DNA of 64,000 nucleotides from Amoebophrya sp. A120 (lineage: Eukaryota; Sar; Dinophyceae; Syndiniales; Amoebophryaceae), in NCBI GenBank assembly GCA_905178155.1, contig CAJINV010000012.1:735368-799367 (forward strand), given 5' to 3'. Below, piece by piece: positions 34,659 to 46,060 of this stretch. Below the pieces are notes generated by a model, which was not told the DNA's origin, ran no database searches, and worked only from the letters and a program-made list of their open reading frames with translations. Each line of letters begins with the position of its first letter. Positions within the stretch are counted from its first letter, which is position 1. A program made the position numbers and the translations under genes.

Positions 34659-36138
34659 TTAGCAGCACAGCATGGACGGCTCGACTTTATTAACGTCGAG
34701 GTCCAGTTCCCTTGGATTGGGGATTTTGCGTACACTTGTGACGGATGAGCCGAGGGCGGCGCCGCCAAGCGTTCTCTCATCTTCATTCTGCGGTGCGCCC
34801 GGTTCCTCTGTGGACGAGTCGCCATTCGGACAGACGATCGTGGCCGTTTTTCCCTTGTCAGCGCACTCCTGGCCGGTGAGCAGCTTCGGCGATTGGATGG
34901 TAAACGTCCGCGTGAGTTCCTCTCCTCGGCCGGTACACTGCTCTTTCAGCAAAGCGTCGGTCGCATAGTCCCAAGCGCCGCGGCAGTCACGCGGACACGG
35001 TTCCTTCTTTTCTTCGTTTTCTTGACAATCAATGGGATTTGCGCAATCCGGGTCTTTACACTTTTCGCCGGGCGTGTTGTTGTTGGGATAGCCGGGTTCG
35101 GCCAGTCTGGTGATGGCGTAGCGGTGGCTCACGATTTGCTCGACCCAATTTATTGCCCCGGGATCTTCACACGCTTCAGAAGTTCTCCGCCACTCCCCAA
35201 TACAATTCGTGGGGCACTTTTCGGTTCGCGGTGGGATTGTTTCCCAGCAGGCTGCACCTGGCGCATTGTCCGAGCCCGTTTCTGGGTGGGTTTGCACCAC
35301 AAACCTCGCAGTCACGACATCCTGGCCGTCGTTCGTCGCGCACCGTGCGTTCGACTCCGTAACCCAGGTTTGCACGCAGTCGACGGGGCACGTTTTGGTC
35401 TGCTCGTCGCCAGCATCGTTTCCGCAATCCGTGCCGCCCCGCAGCGCAGTCTGGGTGATGCGGTATTCATGCGAGGCGACACGCTGCCCCGCTTTCACGG
35501 GAAAGCCGGCACACCCGTCCTGCTCGAGGGGGACAAAATCGCCGCGGCAGTCGCGCGGACACTCCTTGACTTTTGTGGCTCCGGCAGCCACCAACTCTTC
35601 GGTCTGCTCGTCTCTGCACGGTTGGCCCCGAATGCGTGTGGTGCCGTCCTCCTTCACTCCCGCAACTGCGGGCTCGGACATGTACTCGTGTGTTATCACG
35701 GAGTCGCCTGTTTCACGGTTGCACGCTGTCGCAGGCTTCTCTTCCCATTGTCCTACGCAGTCCTGGGGACACGTGATGGTGCGTGTGGCTCCGTCTCTGA
35801 AGTTGCACTCTCTCCCGTTCTGCCACGTTCCGTGCTGTACGGGGATTGTAATCGTGAATTTGCGCGACTTTTCCCCGCCCTGGCCGTTACACGAGTCGAT
35901 CAGGGCCTGCTCAGTTGCGTAGTTCCAGCTCCCAACGCAATCCCGCGGGCATGTGATCCATCTCGAGGCCATATGCCCAGCCACGCACGGGGCGCCACCA
36001 GCAGCTGGATATTGCGTGACGACAAAGACCTGCCCCACGGCCCTCCCGTGCAAATATTCGTGCTCGCACTGGTCCTTGACGTCATCGTCTGGCGGGGCCC
36101 AACCTCTATCAAGAAGAGTGCAAATTTTTATATGTCTC
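34659..36138 (-). CDS. CPxDC tandem-repeat protein P2, uninterrupted
   Basis: The frame is open from a CCCAG acceptor near 36139 to the stop at 34659 (493 codons), with seven modules of the form CPxDC-x-G-x-W ... C ... Y-x-I ... G-x-x-C. No introner is present. Relative to P1, T1 and T2 it lacks the last three modules: the text jumps from ATIVCP to a GDSSTEEPGAPQ tail, an in-frame loss of about 575 bp next to a GTCGCCA junction. The C-terminus is MLCC. Probably secreted, like its paralogs, but the 5' exon with a signal peptide was not found. The 420-codon plus-strand frame across it is antisense. Confidence 0.72.
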
Positions 36139-36788
36139 CTGGGTCATGCGTCTGATGCTCTTGTCGCGACAAAACGTCTTTAATAACGAGATCAGAATCA
36201 CTATCACATTCACGATAAAAAAGCGGCCTTGTCACGAATCCACCCGACCACGCTTTACAGGTTGGAGGCCTGATCTTCAAAAAAGCTTTTCCGCTAGCGG
36301 CGCTACCGAGGATTATACCTTTGAGGTGGACTACAAATTTCGGCCTTGCTTTTGTCAAAGAAAAACCCGGCGCGGCGCGGCAATGATACTACACCGCGGG
36401 CGGGGCCGCCTCGCTTCAACGGGCGCCGCTGGCTTTGTCTCTGTTGTTCATGTGATCAGAATCCTCCCAAGGGGAATCAGTGAGGGCCCTGGCCCCCCCC
36501 ACACCTGTATAGCACCTTACGCACCCATGGGCCCACCCATGAAAGGGAGAGGGGCCCCGCCTAGCTATAGCGCTCGCCATGGCGTAGCACGTAGCTAGCC
36601 AGTTCGTGAAACGCTGACGAACGCGAACGCAATGGGCTTGCAGGAAGATGCAACGCAGCCAGATGCTTTCGCCCTGTCTGCTGAGGGGTTTAATCGCTGC
36701 AGGCTCCTTCTAGGACCTCTAGAGTGGGAGCTTTGGCCGCTCAGTGTGGCAGGTGTGTCCAATCATGTCCAACAATTTCAAATAAGCT

Positions 36789-37526
36789 CTATCTTTTATA
36801 AAGACCACACCTAGCAACTTGAACTTGCATTGATTCAACTCGCGAAATACAAATATGAATATCGGAGATGAGCCCAGCAGGCATAATAAATTTTTGCAAC
36901 TCGTACTCGCCTTGGCAAGGTATCGGCGGCACTCCCTTTCCATGGCCGACTCGTTGTTCTGTCTGGGCGAAAGAGGCGTCGGGCGGCATGTCTCTATAAT
37001 TCCACCCTCCAGCACTTCTTCTTGTGCCACCTTTGCCACGACCTCCAGAGCCGCCCGACCTATTTTTGGTAAAAGTCCTGCTTGTCAAAACGGGAGACCT
37101 CACCGCCGGAGAACTTCTTGATGCTGGCGCACTTTTTATTGTCCACTTACGCTGCCCCTTTTCAGGTCGCGAGGCGGAAACTCGCAGCGCTTCAGCGGCA
37201 AATAAGTTGTCAACAAGAACTCCATGAAAATGCGGTCCTCCACAAGGACCTGGTGAGCTGGGCCCGGTGAAACTGAAAAGTACCATGATGACGAAGACGA
37301 ATAAAGCAAGATAATGCAGTACAGCTACGTGGTGAACTTCGAAAACAGGCCGTCCTTTCTTGCGGTGGTGCGCTGGTGTTTTCAGAAGGAACTTCCCGCC
37401 CTCTTCGCAAGAGAGGTGCAACTTCATCTTGTCGCGCCGCGACGTGTCAGTAGAGCAAGCACCGAGCAGGTCGACACTAGGAAAATTGTAAGCAGCCACT
37501 CGCTGCGTCGAAGTACAGGAGGACAT
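36789..37526 (-). CDS. Single-TM protein Q2 (paralog of Q1)
   Basis: ATG at 37526 gives 245 residues; the start shared with Q1 is MKLHLS at 37427. A transmembrane span (VAVLHYLALFVFVIMVLF) is followed by FTGPSSPG and VLVDNLFAAEALR, then a Gly-rich GGSGGRGKGG region. Q2 reads about 35 residues past the Q1 stop. It sits upstream of P2 just as Q1 sits upstream of P1, so Q and P duplicated together and may act together. Family unknown. Confidence 0.55.
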   Translation of the reverse strand: MSSCTSTQRVAAYNFPSVDLLGACSTDTSRRDKMKLHLSCEEGGKFLLKTPAHHRKKGRPVFEVHHVAVLHYLALFVFVIMVLFSFTGPSSPGPCGGPHFHGVLVDNLFAAEALRVSASRPEKGQRKWTIKSAPASRSSPAVRSPVLTSRTFTKNRSGGSGGRGKGGTRRSAGGWNYRDMPPDASFAQTEQRVGHGKGVPPIPCQGEYELQKFIMPAGLISDIHICISRVESMQVQVARCGLYKR

Positions 37527-38298
37527 CGAATTGGCAACTAGTCTGTTAGTACGTTACGTTAGTCTTTCTGCTACAGGACGAAACTCAAGTTTTTTCGCTA
37601 TCGGAGCAGACAGCAACTACTTCTACATTTACACGGGAGTCCAGAGAGGTGAGGGTCATCGAAGATTTCATACAACCTAAATTTTCTCTTCGTTGAAAGC
37701 TGGCTTCGAGCTGCTCCTGTCTTGATGAATGAATTGTCGTGGCGTGCTGTTTTGATATCTCACATAAAGCGATAAGAAGAAGAACTACTGATTGTTCTTC
37801 GTCTTGCTGTCTGAGCAACAGGATGTGATGTCGGAAATAAACTCTTCATCACGACGTCTCGAACAAGTAAGGAGGACGACACAAAATTTGGGTAAAAACA
37901 ATACAAATTCCACGACACCCAAAACGTAAAAAACGGACGCAAAATCATTTTTGCACGAACGATTAACGCTTTTTCTTGCCGAGTTGTGAACGATGGCTGG
38001 AGTAGCAGTACCTAAACGAGGACGACGACGATAACCACAACAAAACGACTTATACCAATGCACCGGAAACCTTCAACTTCAACTTCCTTGAAGGAAAGAG
38101 AGCGAATGCGCAGTGTGAAACAAATTCAAATGCTGGAAATCGTCGTATTGTCGTGACGAGGTGCTGTTGTATACATGCGGGCGAAGTGTTCATACTCCAT
38201 TTTTTTTTCCCTCTCCTAAAGAGACTACATCACTGGCCTCGTCGGCTGATAAAATTATGTTTAAGTAAGTGCGCACGACAAGAATATCGCGCATTTCG
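37527..38298. other. Intergenic, end of duplicated unit 2
   Basis: Homologous to 33.7-34.1 kb up to about 38045, then AT-rich sequence without a supported gene. Confidence 0.5.
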
Positions 38299-41156
38299 TC
38301 ACTTTCCAACCTTCTGCTTTTTCAGAGCAGGCTTTTCATCCTCTTCCTCGTCGTCGTCATCCGAAAGCAGCTCTACGGCGGAAGTGAGGTGCTGCTTAGC
38401 ATCTTGCTCGGTCTTGTTTCGTCCCTTATGTTCTACTTGTTGATCTGCGTTTGATGAGTCGTGGTGATCACGACCCTGCTGCTTGCTCTGTTTTTCTACC
38501 TGGAGGTCCACCTCCTCTTTCTTCACATTTTTCAAATCACACTCGACCGCGTTCACAGCGAAGAACTCAGGATAGTTTTCCTCGTTCCAGTCCTCTTGCG
38601 GCACAACAACGACCACGGCATCAAATTCGCACCCGACCTGCGACTCGTCGCAAAAGGTCAAGCGGGAGTCGTTTCTAACGTTCAATTTTCCCAGCGCCCA
38701 GTCTGGATGCAATCCCTCTTCCAAAGCCTCCTCGCAGGCGGTCGGGTAATCGGGATCGTAGATTTGCGCGAAAGAGTCCAGGTTTTGCAGGCTCACGCTG
38801 GGCTCGTGGAAGTGGAAATAGGACTTGAGGCAGACGGTTACAAACTCCGCGATGGTGGTTTTGTTTATCATCTCCTCCTCCGCCAAGTACAGTGTGACTT
38901 TTTTGCTGCTTTCCGACCCGTGCTCGCCGCAGACGAGGCAGTTAGGGTTGGGTTTCTGCAAGGGCCCGGAGGTGATGATGAAGTTGCCGCGTCGCGTTCT
39001 CGAAGGCTCCGGGTACTGGGGAAACGCGTCGCGGCAGAGGGAGTGGTTTATGGAAACGGCGGGGAAGGAGGTGGTCGCTGAAGACGGAGCAGGGGGAGGA
39101 GGCTCTTTTGTTGAGCTTGTCGTGTTCTTGTTCATCTTCACGTCGGGGGCCAGGAATCCGGCCGGGGGTGGTGCAGAAGTGAGGAAAAGGTCCTGCAGCA
39201 CGTTCCGTTGGGGCTGTCCTCGTCTAGTAGTCGTCGGGTTTTGATGCGGCTTTGCTGGCACGACGGTTGAGGCCGCTGGCCCTGAGGCTCCTGCTGTAGT
39301 AGATGAGTCCTGTGGTCCCCCGGTTCTTCCCGTAGTGCCTTTCGGGTTTTCATCCTGCTTGACGAGTTCCTCCAGCCTATCCGTAACCACCAAGTGCATC
39401 AAGTTTGCCACCTGCAGTCCGGCCACAATCGCGTTCGTGGTCGCGATCGCTGGTACGATGTTTCCAGCCATACTCGTGACTTCCCACTTCGTTTGAATCG
39501 GCTTGATGCTGTAATTGAGCGAGCGCAGATTCGACACTGCGGTGACGAAATCGACCGAGGTTTCGTTTTCCTTCGAGAAAGTCACTGTAGAAATGGTTTT
39601 ATCTCCGTCTTGTTTCTTCAACACTGCCACTGTGTCAACGACAGACTGGATAAGTTTCAACACCGTTCGTTTCGCCGTCCAAATTTTGTTCTGGTCCGAG
39701 TTCCAGTCGTATTGGGTCTTTTCCTTTTGGCAGAAATCGGCGAGAAGCTTCGCTATCTTTTTGGTCGTCGCTGTTGGCACGCCTGCTGGTCGTTGTGGGA
39801 TTTGTTCTTTCTGTAGTTCTAGTTCCTGCGCCTCTGTCGGGTTGGGCAGTAGTACTCCGTCGATCCCGGACTTCTGCATTCCGAGGGCCAAATCTGCTGG
39901 ATTCTCTTGATCGTCTTCCACGACCGTCTCGTCTGCCTCGACGACGGCGTCTTGTATGCTAACGGTAACGGCTCCTGGCTCATCTCCATCTCCTGCTGTA
40001 CAACTATCCACCAAAAGCAGTTCCTCCACTTTCTTCAACAATTTCGGTTTTGGTCTGCCCGCACTCCACGATTTTTTTATCTCCCCCGAAGAATACAGTG
40101 CCTGGATGTCGTCGCGAAAAAGCTTGTCGACTAGATTCAACGCGGCGGCGACGACAGAATCCGAATCGCCGTGATTTTGATTTTCATCTCCTGCAGATGT
40201 TGTTGATGATCCAGTTCCAGTTTTCCTTATCGCCAAAGAGTCCCTCAAATCGGATAAAACATTGCCAGTGTCGTCGCTGGGGCCGAACAGAGCGTCGAAC
40301 AAGTGTTTCGCCCAAGTGACACAGTGAATCGGCTTATCCGGCGTTTTGCGAATCGTGCAGACCGGGAACTTCTTCGGCTTTGGGCGGCTCAAGCACTCGT
40401 AGCATTCCGTTTTGTGCGGGATGTGCACAGTGGATTGCCCGGCGTAGCTGTTTTTGTTCAACATTTATTTCATCGGGAGTTTTTAATAACTTGATGGGAG
40501 CGCCTAAGAAGAACTACAGCAGGACGAGAGCACAAAAACATCATGTCCAGATCTCCAAAAACTATAACACACTGATGCTGAAGAAACAAAAAAACCATAA
40601 GTGCTTACCCAGTTGTCCCAGCCTCCAACAGCGGCATTCCTAGTCCAACGCAGACCCGATTGACGTGATGCCGCGCGCCAATGTTGTCCAGGCAGTTCAC
40701 TATCACGTCAAACTTCTTGAAAAATTCCATGTCGAAGGTTTTCACGTCTTGCCGGTGGCTCGTCAACTGTAAGTTCTCTAACTCGCCCACCGGAAGGAAT
40801 TTCTTTACCGTTTCACACGCCACGGAGGATTTCGACTGGTCGACGTGGTGCTTGCGGAACAGGAACTGGCGGTTGAGATTCGTCACATCTATGGTATCCA
40901 AATCCGTCACCTCGATCCTCCGGAACCCGTGCAGGACCAGATTTTTCAACACCTCGCACCCAATCCCCCCCGCGCCCACGACGAGAAGTTTGGTGTTCCG
41001 GATGGCTTCCTCGGAGGAGTTTCCCAGGATCTGGGCGAGGACGGAGGGTTTCGTGCGAGTAGGGTCGTGTTTATTGTCATGCTTTGTTTTTGCTGTCGTG
41101 CTGCCCGAGGAAGCGGAAGCCGCGCTCGTGCCCGTGACTGGGGGTGGCGGGGTCAT
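38299..41156 (-). CDS. UBA2: SUMO-activating enzyme E1 subunit 2
   Basis: Exons 41156-40609 and 40447-38299 join at a canonical GT-AG intron to 898 residues. Adenylation domain: nucleotide loop GAGGIGCE at 61-68, TDLDTIDVTNLNRQFLFR near 84-101, LDNIGARHHVNR. The crossover gives GTTGYAGQ. Zinc cysteines are CYEC at 198-201 and NCLVC near 688. The catalytic cysteine is in FPVCTIRKTP (about 213). Next comes IHCVTWAKHLF. The C-terminus has a ubiquitin-fold part (VVVVPQEDWNEENYPEFF) and a basic tail KPALKKQKVGK. The enzyme charges SUMO with its partner SAE1 and passes it to UBC9. It is longer than the ~640-residue human protein because of low-complexity inserts. No introner is present. Confidence 0.95.
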
Positions 41157-41946
41157 GGTTTTTAGCTATGAGGTTTATATTGTGATCGTGTAGTAGTAGT
41201 TGTAATCGAATGAAAAACTAAACTCATATAATACGACGCGGAAATCTGGAATTATACTGGATCCCGGCTGTGTTCGCTGTCAAAATCAAAAAGGATCAGA
41301 AAAGTCATATCAATTGAAGCAGGTCGTGGCTGTGGATCAGGCCGAGACGAGCCCAAAAACCGGCAGAAAGTTGCAGCAAAAGTGCGAGGATCAAGAAAGT
41401 GCCTTGCTACAACGTTTGAAAAATTCCAAATGAGTTGGATTTGGAGCTCTTCGCTATCGTAAGATGTAAAGAAAAATGGTGAACAGAAGAGCGAAACCTT
41501 GATGGCCAGAAAAGAGGCGACGTTAGTTTAGGACTAGACGACGTCGCACCAATATCAACTCCGCTCTAGCAACCAACGTCATGAGTTGTTGCCGCTTTGT
41601 TTTTCTCTAGTACCTCTTCATCTTGCAATCGCAAGAAATTTCTCTGTTCATTTCGTCAAGTTTTGCATCTTCCAAAGTCAGCTCTTAGTACGAAAAAAAA
41701 TCTCAGATGGAGCATCATACTTTTTCGACAAATATCATACATTTCCACCACCAGACGCGGCTCCTGCAAACCATCCGGCTGCCTGTGGAGGTTCTTCGAT
41801 TTCCATCTAGTGTGTTTCTGTGTTCAAAGGTTCTTTTAGTCTCTGTTTGGGTCATTGGTTCAAATAAAAGTTCATTTTTGTGGTTGCTTTAGTTCTAATT
41901 TCTGCCGAGAAGCGACAAGACCTGCTGTCTATTAGCCTAGTTCTTA
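41157..41946. other. Intergenic
   Basis: AT-rich spacer between UBA2 and the coiled-coil gene; nothing supported. Confidence 0.5.
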
Positions 41947-44900
41947 CTACTTCCAATACCGAATACTGAATTTCTTCCTAAATTCCCTGACATCCTTCCG
42001 CATTTGCTCGACCATATCAATTCCGCCTCCTTCTCCCCCACTGCTCTCGTTTCCGCCGGGACTCGCCCCCGGTATCTGTTCCCTCTTCCGCCCCCGCAAC
42101 TGCCGTCTCGCGTTATCCGCCTGCTCGGTTTCCCGCCGTCTCTGCGCTTCGAGGAAAGATTCCACTTTCCTTAACTTGATTTTCAGTTGCTCATCTTCAT
42201 CCACAAACCCGACGGAGGAGCTTGTTCTCGGCCGAGAGTTATCGGCTCCATCCGCTATACCGGTGAGTTTATTTCCCGAAGCACTCGCGGACTCGCTCGT
42301 CGCCGGTCTTTTCAGCAAACTTCCGTCCCGCGCGGAAATCTGCACGGAATTCGTGTACTTGTCCGTGCTGCCCCAATCCTTCCCCAATCTCGGATCCCGG
42401 GTCAATAACCCGTTACTCGATGTCACGGAATGCCCCATGGTGTCCTTCTTTCGCGTATCCACAGTAAATTTCCAGACACATACAAATGCAGTTTCTGCAT
42501 GACAAAGCTTCCCTTCAATTCTGTTTAGCATCACAAGTGGTATGCTCTGAGTCGGCAAAATTTGTGATGCATTTTGCACATGTGCGGGAAATTTGTATTG
42601 CATACCGCGCTAACGGACTGTCTTGCTCGAGGATGTGCAATGCGGTTTTTGGGGTTGGGGAACCCTCCTTGACCGCCTCGATGGTCCGCTGCTTCAAATT
42701 CTCGAATATGCAATACAAATTTCCCGTACATGTCCAGGACGCACCACAAACTTCACCAATTTGGAGGGTAAAACTTGTCATGCTAAACTAGGATCGAAGC
42801 CAAGTTTTGTCATGCAGAGACCGCTGCATTTGTACGTGTACGGGAAATTTACTGTGGATATCGAATTCTGGGAAATCGTGTTCGCCGTTAATTACCACAC
42901 ACTCCCGGAATAGCATCTGCTTTGTACAGCCCATGCACCGGACACCCTTGTTCTGCGGCACGACCCGGCGGATCAGGTTTTGTTGACCTCAAGTGTTTTT
43001 CTTTGTCATGGACAAATTGCATGACAGTTTTCCATTGCGTTGCCGATACACGCATGACACACTCATAAAAAATCCATCGACACAATTAATATACCTTCAT
43101 TCTGTTTCTCTAATTCCTTCAGCAATCTCTCCAGCTCTTCTTGTTTGTTCTGGAGCTGGTTCCGGATGTGCGTCATTTCATCTCCCTTTTCCTTGTATGA
43201 GAGTGCACGACTCCCCCTCCTCACTTTTTTTGCATGATCAGCAATGGAAACACCAGCGCACATGGAGCCTGCGCATGACACGTTCTTCACGCGCGTAGTG
43301 TAGTACTGAAAGTTTAGGCTCCTTCCAGAATCTGTCATGCAAACGGTGCCGCAAAGCAGCACTGCACTTAGATTTGGGATTTTGCATTACAAATGAGGGG
43401 GAGGAGGTTCTGTGCACTGTCGTACCTTGTTCAACTTGTCCAGTTTCTCCTGGTTCTCCGCATCCACCTATCAAAAGGAAAAATTCCCCCTCCCCATATC
43501 AAAACGGAAATCTGTGATGCAGATTTGTTGTCACAAATCAGCTTTGTCATGCTACACGGGGAAAGATGCGGACTGTAGTGCTGGGTGGCGTGGGGAAGCC
43601 TTGCATCTTCAGCATGATAGGAGGCAGCTGAGAGTGGGAAACAGCATGACAAATGGCTTGCAAACGAGGCCACGACTGCGGCTTTGGCCTTCTAGCATGA
43701 CAAGCCGATTTGTGACCTCAAATACAGCATCACAAATTTCGTTTTCGATAGGGGGAGGGGGGATTTTTCCTTTCGATACCACCGTCGCCAAATATTCGTT
43801 GTGCTTCCGGTACTCTTCGGCGACGTACTCATCGTGCTCCTTTTCCCTCTGCGTGATCCGGTCGCACGCCTCTTGGAGCTTCACCAACGCTTCGTCGCGA
43901 TCTCCCTCGATGGACTTTCTTTGTTCCTATCAAATGCAAACACCTCTGGGTCTGGAAACTTGTTGTAATGCTGGGTTAGGAATGGTGAATGCTCAGTAAT
44001 GCAAAGCCAATCATGAGAATGAAGTATTTGCACGGCTTAGTGTTGCGCTTTTCGCACGACAAGCTGCGGCTCTGCATGAGAAGCAAGACGGTCTCTTCTT
44101 GGACACGCAACACAAACTCTTCAGTCATGCCAGACAAGCATAACAAGCTACGCACTCGTCCAGACCCAGACATATTTGCAATGCATAGTTCCTCCAATTC
44201 CGCGATTTCCCGGAGCTTGTCGGTGAACTCAGCCAGGAGTTGGTCGTACCTGGATAGAGATAGGAAAGCTCTTGAATTTCTCATGCAAAAATGGCTTCCG
44301 AGAATCCTGCTGCATGCCTACTTATGCATGACAAAAGGAAAAGCATCATCAACCACGTGGCACAGATAATCTAGTACTTCCTCTGCGGTTCGATCGTCGC
44401 CTTCTCCACCTGTAACAACGGCACTTGGTCGTCCCACGTCTGCCACGCCTTCCGCATGATCACGTCGTCCGCGATACCCCACTGGCGCACTTTGCTCCAA
44501 GCCACGTCCCGACACTTTTGCTTCAGTTTCAGTTGCAAGTTTTTCTTGAACTCCACCAAGTTGTCGATATTCCGGAACAATTCTTCCTTCACCCGGATCC
44601 GTTCGCGGAGATCTAAAATCGATTTTTCCATGAAGTGCTTCATCTGCTCCAACTCGCTTGACGCTTTCAACGTGAACAGCAAATTCCTCGCGTCCTCGTA
44701 TTGATGCGCGGTCCGGAACAAATGCTCGATCCGTCTCAGTTTCTTGTGTCGTGTCCGGTTTGCGACCTTCATGACAAGGTCCTGTTGCGGTAAGGCTTTC
44801 ATGACGAGCGACTGGACGTGGATGGTCGGTTCGACCAGCTCGAGGCGACGGCGGTCAATGTAGGCACGGATTTCCTGATTTTTTTTGCCTCAGAAATTTG

Positions 44901-45480
44901 CCATGCATTACACAGAAAGCTAGCACCCAGTTTTTCTCATGCAGAGGCAGAAGTAGCAGATGAACATCGAAGTCGAACCAAAAAAATCATGTTATACCTC
45001 CCAATGCTGTCTGTGCACTTGGAACTCCCTTCGTTTCACCTCTTCGTCATCCTTACACCCATCGATCCGGTCTTGCGTGTTTTGGATTTCCTGTTCTAAC
45101 ATCAGGATGTTTTCGGTTTTTTGGAATAGCGTGTTTTTGTCGACGCCCGGGTTCATCCAGGGTTTGTCTGCGTTGTCGTCGTCCGGCATGTGGTGCTGGC
45201 CTTCGGAGAAGAAGAAGGTATCGTCGTCTGGCAGGTCATTTGTCATGCCGTTCCTGTTTGGCAGCTGCTGCTGCACCACCCGGGGGCAAAACATGTCTTC
45301 GTCGAGGTTGCGAAAATTCGTAGAGGCTACGACTGCCCTCGAGGTCGAGGAAGAGCTGGGCGTCCTGCCAGAAAGAACTGGCATCGTAGAAGACCTAGAC
45401 GTTGTCGTGCCACCTCCGCCGTCGTGCTGCATTCCGGACAAGGATTCCTCAGAGGGTGCAGAATTATTACCCCCGGCCAT
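41947..45480 (-). CDS. Coiled-coil protein with a CxxC motif, nine exons
   Basis: Exons 45480-44998, 44874-44378, 44249-44188, 43922-43779, 43463-43425, 43190-43095, 42987-42861, 42701-42605 and 42450-41947 sum by hand to 2,049 nt, 682 residues. Three introns are GT-AG and five are introners (A, G, H, C, C). The N-terminus is disordered. A long helical region follows (ENILMLEQEIQNTQDRI, RERIRVKEELFRNIDNL, EKGDEMTHIRNQLQNKQEEL), then VRCMGCTKQMLFRECVV with a CxxC pair, and a C-terminal helical stretch ending KKFSIRYWK. The pattern suggests a cytoskeletal or axonemal scaffold, but I cannot assign a family. Confidence 0.75.
42456..42604. mobile_element. Introner, family C
   Basis: 149 bp; flanks TCGCG and CCGCG (one mismatch). 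Confidence 0.85.
42707..42860. mobile_element. Introner, family C
   Basis: 154 bp between TCGAA duplications, inverted relative to the copy at 42456 only 100 bp away in the same gene. Confidence 0.88.
43196..43424. mobile_element. Introner, family H
   Basis: 229 bp between CCTTG duplications. Its right end is GTCGTA rather than CTCATA, and it is the one introner where a GT-AG pair can be chosen. Confidence 0.87.
43469..43778. mobile_element. Introner, family G
   Basis: 310 bp between CCACC duplications; ends TATCAAAAGGAAAAATTCCC and, inverted, TATCGAAAGGAAAAATCCCC. Only copy of its family here. Confidence 0.87.
43928..44187. mobile_element. Introner, family A
   Basis: 260 bp between GTTCC duplications. 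Confidence 0.88.
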
Positions 45481-46060
45481 TTTAATGTCCTTCCGAGACG
45501 AGGTCGCAGAGGTTTTCAATGAAAGACGATGCTTGTGCGGTGATCTTCGCCGTGCGCAATGAAGAAACACTACTTGTTCGACGTTGCTGCTCAATCAGTA
45601 CCACTATAATCGCATTGGACGATAAATCATCCTGCAACTAGAGGCTTTGGTGGGCATGGGTAGTTACCAAAAGGGCGACAGCACACGAAAGTGAGTTCAC
45701 CAGTGCCAGTCTCTTTGTTTTCTCTCTGCCACGACTCGCAGTTCCGTGAATAGAGTACGAACGCGAGGACACGAATCAATCGGAAGAAGAATGTTGAAAC
45801 GAAACACGATAATCCTCCTCAAAAAGCGGGCGTATCAAAAGAACAACGATCCTAGATGCGACGAGCGCACCGTGGCCTCGTTCGTCCTCCAGGCAGCCGC
45901 CACCTTCCGTATGGCTAGTGATGACTTTTTTTCAGCTCGTTGCGCGAGCTTCAAAGAAACCATGCGCTTTAGTTTTGGTTATGATTTCTTTCTTGCCGTG
46001 GTCGCTTAGAAGTAAGTGGCAGATGGTCGTGCTTCTTGAACAAGATTATCATCTGCTCTA
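45481..46060. other. Intergenic
   Basis: No supported gene; a plus-strand frame at 45746-46009 lacks domain or composition support. Confidence 0.45.

Larger units (their letters stand above)
26585..38045. repeat. Tandem segmental duplication carrying P1/Q1 and P2/Q2
   Basis: Unit 1 spans about 26585-34140 and unit 2 about 34145-38045. Matching blocks: 26585-26840 with 34145-34420 (3' flank), P1 with P2, the 5' flank of P with its TATAAAAATTTGCAC phrase, Q1 with Q2, and 33720-34140 with 37610-38045. Unit 1 is longer mainly because of five introners and their nested insertions. Confidence 0.85.

Noticed and set aside
34893-36155. 420-codon plus-strand open frame
   Set aside because: It is the antisense of the CPxDC gene P2; its sequence has no conserved pattern, while the minus strand shows the regular cysteine modules.
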